Below, piece by piece: positions 57,101-64,000 of a DNA stretch of 64,000 nt. Under the pieces are notes generated by a model. That model made no database searches. It saw nothing but the letters and a program-made list of their open reading frames with translations, and was not told the DNA's origin. The DNA comes from Lates calcarifer (Eukaryota; Chordata; Actinopteri; Centropomidae). The position numbers and the translations under genes were made by a program. Location of the stretch: positions 186,001 to 250,000 of the forward strand of contig NW_026115321.1 of assembly GCF_001640805.2 (NCBI RefSeq). Reading direction: 5' to 3'. Positions within the stretch are counted from its first letter, which is position 1, and each line of letters opens with the position of its first letter.

Positions 57101-60100
57101 CCACCAAAGGTAACGTCAGTACTCTGCTCTCTGCATGGTGCCACTGTTTTTAGCTCTCAAAGTTCACGTGTTTCAACAACTGTGGAAATTAAAGGTCAAG
57201 TCTGATGATGTTTTATATTTTTCTTTTTGTCAACAAATCCCATGAAAAGACCATAACTGGTACTGGTACTGGTCTGTGTATCCAAATCTACTACATAATA
57301 ATTTAGACTCAGATCCCACATTTTGTTCCCTCAACGATGCAAATTTGCAAGTTCACAAAACAATTGAAATATTTTACTTTGTCCCCTTTTGCTGCAAGAA
57401 AATGGATTAATGTCTTCATGAAATGTTGCTGTTTTAACACTGGTGTGATGTTGTTTTTTGTCTTTTCATGGGATTTGTTGACAGTAGGAAACAGAAAAAC
57501 ACCAGACTTGTCCTTTAAGTAAATATGTTCTGTCTCCGTCTTCGGCTCAAGTGATACATGCAGAGTGAAACATCAGTAAAACAGCCTCCAGTAAAACACT
57601 CCCATCCCTTCTCACAATACAAACTAACACCTTGACTATTTTTAGCGGTGTGTGTGTGTGTGTGTGTGTGAACTTGATAACTGCCTGAATTGTTAACTAA
57701 CCCTCCACATGTGTTAACACTGACGGTGTCGCAACACACACTCACACTCTGTGATGCACACAGGGATTTTAGCATTATAAACCTCCTGGTTATCTTTTTT
57801 TATTATGTGTGTTTTCCACTTTATTTATGTGTGTATGTCTCTCTCTTCCTCTCTCTTCTTTAATCTTTCACATGATGATTTCCAGCAGGTGATGTTTCTG
57901 TATTTGTCTGTTCGTTGATCCAAATAAAGACGTTTCCTCTCTCTCTGTTTTTTTTTCTCCCCCCCAGAGTTAATGTGTTGTGAGGAGCTCCATGCTGTTC
58001 TCCACCTGGTGCTGCAGGCTGGAAACATCCTCAACGCTGTGAGTGGGGAAAACAGCATAAATGAATAATTAGACATCAAACAAACCGAGAAAGATGGATG
58101 GAGGATGGTATATAAAGCTACAGACTGTCCAGTTAACCCATTAACATACAGGAATTCTCTTTAATTTCCCTTTAAGTAGCTTTAATGTTAGTAAAATAAT
58201 CTTATTCAACAGTGTCTGGCAGTATCCAGCAGTAACACAGTACAAACAACAGCAATGACAAAAACAAGCATGTAAAAGTCCGTTCATGTTTTTTGAAGAT
58301 GGAACAAGCTCTTTATAATTTTTAAAAAAATAAAAAATATCAAGAAAAATGTACATATTATTCTGAATGTATGTGTGTGTTGCAGGGAGGTTATGCAGGA
58401 AACGCAGTGGGCTTCAAGCTGTCCTCCCTCCTGTCTCTGGCTGACACCAAGGCCAACAAACCGGGCATGAACCTGCTGCACTTTGTTGCTCTGGTCAGTA
58501 AAAGTGAATCCAAAAACATTGGTGATCATAAAATGAACTGTACAAATCAAAATATTTCTTCTCCCTCCTTCAGGAAGCCCAGAAAAAAGACGAGAGGCTG
58601 TTGGAGTTTCCTCTGAAGCTTAGTCACGTCCAGGCTGCAGCCAGGTCAGAAAGCTTTAGATTCATTTGCTCTGCAACAGCGCCCTCTGCCTGTTTTTAAG
58701 CATTACAGCACATTTACCTCCAAATGTGACAGCGGATGTGTCTACAAATATCTTTATGATGATTGTTCATCTCCTTATGGTCATTTTTTGTCTCTTTAAG
58801 GTAATTTTTTGTCTGTTTAAGGTCATTTTTCATCCCATGGGGTTCATTTTGTGTGTCTGAGGTTGTTTATGTTTCCTTTATCTGACCTCTATGACTTAAA
58901 TCAAGAAATATTAACAGTCACTTCATACAGAGTCTTTTGCTCTAGGCCTGTTTACTTTTGGTCTGTTTGGTAATCTGTTCATAATAATACAGAAGCCCTT
59001 TTGTATTTAAAAGAAGCTTTTAGGCAATTGTGCAACAGTACAATGCAACAGCTGTGTGAATAAAAATACAAGAAGAGGATAGAAACACTATCTTGTTAAG
59101 AATATTTTGCATATATCTTGTTTTTTAATGCTAATTTTTTTGGTAGGATCTCTTTGGAAACATTGGACGCTGAGCTGAAGTGGCTGATGACCCGCACACG
59201 CTCAGTAGAGGAGAGTGTCCAGAGAGACACAGAGCTGCTGCAGCAACTGGACAGTTTCCTGCAGGTAACACACACCTGAATGCAACATCAACTCATCAAA
59301 AGTATCAATAACAACTAATGTAAACAGTCAGTTCAGTCTTTCTTGTTTTGTCTTTTTTGTCTCTCTCAGTCTGCAACCTCGTCTCTGTGTTCCCTGCGTG
59401 GAAGTCGGCAGCAGCTGAGGAAGGAAGGCAGCGAGCTCATTGATTTCTTCTGTGAGGACAGAGATACGTTCAGACTGGACGACTGCTTCAGCATCTTTCA
59501 CACCTTCTGTTCTAGGTTCACTAATGCTGTCAAGGTAACACAAATACACCATCATTCAGTCACACATTTACAATTAAACAAACTTCAGCATACACAGTTA
59601 CTGTGCAGTAATGGTGATTAATATCACTCTGTAGTATAAATGATGTGATCTGCGCTCTCAGTTTGATTAAATGTCTTTCTGTCTCCCTAAAGGAAAACAT
59701 GGAGAGGGAGGCTAAGGAAGCGGCCCGACGCCGGCGCTTGCAGAATCTGGAGGAGCAGAAGAGGCACTCCTGGGCAGGGGGTGAGGAGGTATGAGGAGCT
59801 ACTCTAAAACACTGAAACAAAAATATGCACATGCTGCTTGATTAGTGATGAATTTTCACTATGTGATCCTGTCGTAGGTGGGTGGAGGCTTCAGGTTGCG
59901 CTGCAGCAGTGAGGCGGACATGCCTGCTGCCATGTCACGACATGACGACACCGGGCTACTGATGGAGCTCCTGACCCCAAAGTCTCATCCCCGCTCACCC
60001 CTTCTGGGGCACTCTGGGAGTTTACGACGTTCCCGGAACTCTCCGTCCAGCTCGCCATCTCTTGCTGCTGAGCGTGAACTGAGCACTTTTCTAGAAATGG

Positions 60101-62346
60101 GGACCCCTGACCGCAAAGTTGGCCAGACAGCTTTCCGATCAACCTCACCTAAACCTGGGCTTAGAAGTCCAGGACTCTCCCCTCAGACTCTGCCCCAAAG
60201 TCTAAAGGTCACAACATTCACCTTCCCCGAAAACCAGCAGCCTCAAGCGGGTGAGATGGCACCACAGATCCCCTCATCACCTCCCAAGACTTCTTGGAGT
60301 CCAAAAAACACAAACACGCACCATACAACCACCAAGTACCTCAGCCGCGATGCTGCACAAACAGTAGATGCCATTAATCCCACAAAAAAATTTACAGTGA
60401 CAGCTACCTCTGATTCAAACCAGCAATCCGACCACAACAACAACGGCAAAGATCGACTTGGCCATCAAACTCAATCTGGTTTGAGAGGGGAACCAACTAG
60501 AATGAACAAATCTGATCAGGACTTCAGTGGACAAATCACCCGCTGTGATGAGAAGATCGAATCCAGCACTACAGGCAACATGTCTGTGGTTGTAGAAACA
60601 TGCACATTGGTGCCTGAGCTTAAAGTGTTTGATAAGGTCACTAACTTGACCAGTCATAACAAAGGGCATCACATTAGTGGACATCACCAGGATGATCTAG
60701 TAATCACAGATTTGGAGGAAGGAGTGGACAAATCCCAAGCCCAGAAGGTGCAGACTATGTCCCAGATTGGGAATACAGACATATCTGATGTGCAGGTTTC
60801 TGAAACAAGCTGTTCTCCGTCACAAAAAGATGAAGGACAGGAGGACAAGGTGGTTGTGTGGTGTGTGACAGGTGTGTGCGAGGCAGCCAGCGAACTCACA
60901 CAAACTGACAACGCACACGCACAAACTGAGAAGGATCAGGTTCGAAATGACAATCAGGGAGGAAACCAGCAAGCGTCCTCTTCCCCAGCCAATCACACAC
61001 CTTCAGAACCTCAACCAGCCAATGAGAAGCCAGTGCCTGCACCCATCAGCAGCCAACCAGTGCCTGTCTCTCGCTGTGACGATCCGTCACTTCAAGGCTC
61101 TTCCCCCAGGTGGCACCCAGCAGAGCCTGCATCAGCCAATGAAGCGCCTGCTCTCACCACAGATGCCTCTGAGGAAGGTAAGGAATTGGCCAATCAAGGA
61201 GAAGAAGCAGAGGGTACCACCAATGAAACACAAGATGTGGAGACCATTCCAGAACAATCACCAGATGATAAGGACAGAAAAAATGCTGCGTCTTGTCAAA
61301 AGACCAATGAAAACCCTGGAGCACCCTCCACCAATGGAGAGGCATCCAAACCATCCACCAAGAACACCCCTACCTCAAAAACTCGACTCGCTGGGATGAA
61401 ACCTAATGCAACCCCAAAAACCACCTCCACCACCAACAAATACAAACCCGTCCGCACCCTCACAAACTCAGAGAACCAGGGCATGAGGCGGGTTGTACCC
61501 ATTACCCGAACCAGCCGAGGCGTTCCCTCCCAGGGTAACCACCCTGAGAAGGCTCCTGGCCACCAACAGGGATCCTCCAAGACTCCAGCGCTCACCAGTC
61601 TGTCCATCTCCAACCTCAACAGCACCTCCCACCGACGAGGAGAGAAGCCTTCCACTGCTCCATCTTCCAGACGGTCCAGCATCAACAAGATGCAAGACCC
61701 CAAGGATCCGAAAGACCAGGCAGTATCAGATACTCAGGCATCTGCCAAAGAGCAGAACCGGGACTTGCAAAGGATGCCGTCCATCCGAAAACCCTTAACA
61801 AAACCCAAACCCCAGCAGGAAGAGAAGATTTGTCGCTCCACTCTGCGAGCTCTCACTCAGGCTGCAGAGGGAGGTGGAGGAGGAGGAGGCAGTATCAGTG
61901 CCCCTGCTACACCTTTGCACAAAACCACAACACCTTCATCATCCCTACTTCCAGGTTTTGCCCGAAACACCGCCTCCTCTTCCTTCAGACGGACCCACAC
62001 CACCCTTGCTCCACCTCATTCACCCCACACTGGCTCAGACTCTTCTCATAAATCCTCCACGAAGACCACCACCTCCTCCTCTGTCACACCAACCAGCACC
62101 TCTTCTGCTTTCACCCGAACAGGCTCATTGAGAGTCCCGACCACTACCACCAGATCTAAAGATCTCCTCAACCCATCCTCCTCCCCGCTAAAGAGGTCTC
62201 AGAGCATCAGGACATCTCCTCACTCGCCCCTCCATGACTCACTGACTCCACCTAAAGGCCACCGGCAGAATGACAGCGGCAGCTTTTCCGACAAGTCAGC
62301 TAACTCTAGGGACTCGGTCAAGCCCACAAGGCCGAGCTGGAGGTAA
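52772..62346 (+). CDS. fhdc1: FHDC1, FH1/FH2-domain formin-like protein, 13 coding exons
   Basis: FHDC1 (INF1) drives actin assembly and binds microtubules, with reported roles at the Golgi and in cilia. Exons: 52772-53092, 53436-53606, 54219-54280, 55900-56002, 56556-56641, 57009-57109, 57968-58038, 58386-58493, 58574-58644, 59147-59264, 59370-59534, 59693-59788, 59878-62346; total 3942 bases, exactly 1314 codons, so every phase agrees. Start at MHVMGSV, matching the human MHVM start; an in-frame stop at 52646-52648 lies upstream with no earlier ATG. Order: proline-rich FH1 (about residues 48-75), linker [19 protein letters not shown]2 to about residue 480, long low-complexity tail. Human FHDC1 is 1143 residues; the extra length is in the tail. 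Long intron and CpG exon upstream. Confidence 0.93.
53153..53379. mobile_element. Complete MITE with terminal inverted repeats, about 227 bp
   Basis: Starts ACCGTAATTCCCGAACTATA and ends ATAGTCCAGAAATTACGGT, which are inverted repeats with few mismatches; subterminal AAGCCGC and GCGGCTTATAG also pair. A TA or similar short target duplication cannot be fixed by eye. It takes up most of the 343-base intron between fhdc1 coding exons 2 and 3. The ACCGTAATTTCCGGACTATA terminus is one I recognise from many fish genomes; superfamily not assigned. Confidence 0.75.
53391..53430 (+). repeat. fhdc1: (GT)20 directly before the fhdc1 exon 3 acceptor
   Basis: Forty bases of pure GT are followed by CACAG|GTAAAG, so the repeat replaces the usual pyrimidine tract. 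UG repeats in RNA are the known binding site of TDP-43 and CELF proteins. Confidence 0.85.
53670..53915 (+). repeat. 21-24-bp minisatellite in fhdc1 intron
   Basis: TATTTTGTGTCTCCTTGTAG, GTCATTTTATGTGTTTTTGT and TGTATCTTTGTGGTCGTTAT are adjacent units of the family at 31640, 49310, 58735 and (inverted) 22790. Confidence 0.65.
54167..54192 (+). repeat. (TC)n pyrimidine tract before fhdc1 exon 4
   Basis: A TC microsatellite forms the upstream pyrimidine-rich region of the exon 4 acceptor (TCTCTCGCCCAG). Confidence 0.75.
54579..54735 (+). repeat. Dispersed repeat B, copy 2
   Basis: Second copy of the element at 52330-52492, same orientation, about 2.2 kb away, inside the intron after fhdc1 exon 4. 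Shared end: AGACAGACAGAC, AAATTCCTCCAT. Confidence 0.65.
56187..56400 (-). repeat. Dispersed repeat A, inverted copy
   Basis: Read on the minus strand it gives TGCAGGGATGGCGTATTTTT, AATCTTCACAAATGAACACC and ACTGTTCTGATGTTTGAAGC, matching 1389-1568 (TGCAGGGATGATGTATTTTT, AATCTTCACAGATGAACACC, ACTGTTCTGATGTTTAAAGC). Lies in an fhdc1 intron. Confidence 0.75.
57647..57670. repeat. (GT)n microsatellite
   Basis: Pure GT run in the intron between fhdc1 exons 7 and 8. Confidence 0.8.
58735..58865 (+). repeat. 21-bp minisatellite in fhdc1 intron
   Basis: Nearly exact units of TCATTTTTTGTCTCTTTAAG / TAATTTTTTGTCTGTTTAAG. The implied peptide ([15 protein letters not shown]) shows the seven-residue periodicity of a 21-base unit. 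Confidence 0.65.
59878..62346 (+). other. fhdc1: fhdc1 last coding exon: long disordered tail
   Basis: A single 822-codon open frame starting in phase at the acceptor GTCGTAG. It is Ser/Thr/Pro/Lys-rich, with [18 protein letters not shown] at the start, [20 protein letters not shown] then PITRTSRG (conserved with human VRTLTASENESMRKVMPITK), and [15 protein letters not shown] near the end. A GGGGGGG run sits at about 61867-61892. In human FHDC1 the C-terminal tail carries the microtubule-binding region; the basic, serine-rich character fits. Overlapping frames on both strands are by-products of this exon. Confidence 0.9.
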
Positions 62347-63713
62347 CAGGAAAAATCTGAGGCTGCGCTCCAACATGAAGTCTGGGCTCCTTCTGTCTTT
62401 ACAGGAGGTAGAAGAGGAACCAGTGGATACATTCCAATATGAAGTATTGGCTGGTTATTCACAGAGGAAGAGAGGATGCATTCTCAAGCAAAATTCTCAA
62501 GTTTAGGTGGAGAAATGAAGGAGATTACATTCCAACGAGAAGCACAGACACTGAGACTGAAAGGCTTAGTTCAATATGAAGTTTAATTTAATTGAATTTC
62601 TCTCCTGCTGGTTGTGAAAGGATCCATCTTTTTTGAAAGCTACTTACTCTAGAAACTTAAGAATAAAATGTCCCTAGCTGGTGTAACACCTTCTCGTAGG
62701 GCTGCTAACGCACTACCCAGCTGGGAACATGCTAAAGCCGGTCAGTCATAATAGGTGCTGCAGTCTGGTCTTAATCATGCAGCGGTTTCTTTGTCCCATG
62801 CATGCTTTTCATTCAGCATTGTAGTATTTAAGCTAGAGTTATACTTTCCACATTAGCAAGGACACAAGGGTCCTCTTGGGTCCGAGTTTGTACTACAGGC
62901 TACCACACTATGAGGGTACCAACTGCTCATGCACTCCTTAAACTGGACTCAAAGTGGACTAGACAGTAGCACAATAAGAACAAATATAGTATCCATCACT
63001 GTCTATGTGCGCATCCACAAGGGAGTATAATTGAGGCCTTAGAAGCCAACAGCCTTAGTGGTACTGTAGCAGTTTTCCTGACATAACAACAAAGTTTTCA
63101 TACTTATTTTGTGTTCCCAGAATATAGCAATAAAAAATAACTTCTCCTGCGAGCAGCTAAACCAGGGTCCAACCATAAATCGTTACATACATGGATCCCC
63201 CCAGATTTTCTGAGACCTGCCACATTCATAGTTTACAAGGAAAGGAAATAAATGCATGCATCAACATATGTGTAATGAGATTTTAAAAAATAAATGCCCT
63301 GTCTTTTCTTCAGTGTTGATGGTAAATGACGTGACTGAATCCCAGCTGGGTGTTTCCTGTAACCCCCCCAGATTAAACGACTTCAATTTATGTCTTAAAT
63401 TCCTCTTCGATTCTGCACCTTTAACTTCACTAACCAAACTGAGGAATCTCTGTACATCTGGCCTGATTGAAGTAGAAATTATAGAATTATTATTGTATTT
63501 AAAATAAAATCACTGAAAATCATGTAGTTTTGAAAAGAATGATCAGTTAAGACGAAGAGACATTTAAAGTGTCTCTGATTCAAACCAACAGTGTCTGACT
63601 CAATGAGAAAAGTCTGCAGTGCCAAGTTTGTTAATATGACGATATGTACATGTATCTATTTATGTATGTAGTTAATATTTGATATGTATACAATCTGTCA
63701 ACTAATTAATAAA
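62347..63713 (+). terminator. fhdc1: fhdc1 3' UTR with polyadenylation signal
   Basis: After the TAA at 62344-62346 no further exon is evident. AATAAA at 63708-63713 is preceded by AT-rich sequence and fits the distal polyA signal. Earlier hexamers at about 62661, 63132, 63247 and 63505 could give shorter forms. Confidence 0.55.
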
Positions 63714-64000
63714 GTATTATTCCTCCATCACTCAACTGTCTTTAAATACTTCCAAATCCATCCATTTTTTCCAGTGCCAGCAATTAGTTGTGTTGATACT
63801 ACTACTGGAGTGGACCTTCACCACCACAACTCACAGCTCTCTAGACTCTGTTTCTTTCCTCTGTGAACTGATCCTTGATCAGAAAGTCTCAGTCCTGTTT
63901 CGTCTCCATGAGGGTGTTGAGGTCTCAGGATGAACAGTTTTGAGTCCAGTTTGACAAAGACGTCCTCAGAGAAGGACGAATCAGACTCCATGTGTCCAGA
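63714..64000. other. Right-edge region after fhdc1, no gene established
   Basis: A minus-strand frame enters from the right edge and stops at about 63829 (ESDSSFSEDVFVKLDSK, then LFILRPQHPHGD). It could be the end of a convergent gene, but I recognise no family and its length is within chance. Confidence 0.3.

Larger units (their letters stand above)
53436..59788 (+). other. fhdc1: fhdc1 exons 3-13: FH2 domain
   Basis: Blocks in order: [20 protein letters not shown] (exon 3, WH-linker region), [18 protein letters not shown] (exon 4), [17 protein letters not shown] (exon 5), [18 protein letters not shown] (exon 6), [20 protein letters not shown] (exon 8), then [20 protein letters not shown] and [14 protein letters not shown] (exon 9), the FH2 hallmark. 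Exons 10-12 give the coiled C-terminal helices and [17 protein letters not shown]; exon 13 is a basic [20 protein letters not shown] helix. All are close to the recalled human protein, so actin-binding function is expected to be kept. Confidence 0.9.

Overview
The window is vertebrate nuclear DNA, most probably from a teleost fish. Genes are split into short exons with GT-AG introns and large AT-rich introns. Dinucleotide microsatellites, a tRNA-derived SINE, mariner/hAT/MITE remnants and minisatellites typical of teleost introns are dense. One gene is a fish-type Fc-receptor-like Ig protein. There is no sign of bacterial, viral or plasmid organisation, so most of the open frames of 60-180 codons are chance or repeat-derived. 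All exon models were joined by eye from splice-site consensus, reading-frame phase and recalled vertebrate homologues; no alignment or transcript data were available.

Layout: (1) 1-4562, minus strand: first coding exon and start of intron 1 of rnf150, a PA-TM-RING ubiquitin ligase; the exon carries a one-base frameshift. (2) 6298-24146, minus strand: an INPP4-family inositol polyphosphate 4-phosphatase in 25 coding exons, with an N-terminal PH domain before the C2 domain and a C-terminal CKSAKDRT catalytic loop. (3) 24979-27678, plus strand: a two-Ig-domain Fc-receptor-like membrane protein in seven exons (252 residues), completely in frame. (4) about 30000-36943, plus strand: arfip1 (arfaptin-1); the initiator exon was not found. 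(5) about 41560-63713, plus strand: fhdc1, an FH2-domain formin-like protein, with a CpG-rich 5' exon, an intron of about 10.7 kb and 13 coding exons that join in frame to 1313 residues. (6) The last 290 bases follow the fhdc1 polyA signal; no gene is firmly visible.

Context: RNF150 and INPP4B are near each other on human 4q31.2, and ARFIP1 and FHDC1 are neighbours on 4q31.3, so the window looks like a compacted fish counterpart of that region, with an Fc-receptor-like gene between. Arfaptin-1 (trans-Golgi BAR protein) and FHDC1 (actin/microtubule regulator, Golgi and cilia) plausibly act in related membrane-cytoskeleton processes, and the INPP4 enzyme acts on PI(3,4)P2; any joint regulation is inference.

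Most interesting: the PH-C2-phosphatase architecture and divergence of the INPP4 gene; three reading-frame problems (rnf150 exon 1 and two places in the INPP4 gene) against a perfectly framed 13-exon fhdc1; a GC-AG intron; a (GT)20 tract directly at the fhdc1 exon 3 acceptor; a complete TIR MITE in the same intron; and several uncharacterised repeat families with copies in different genes.
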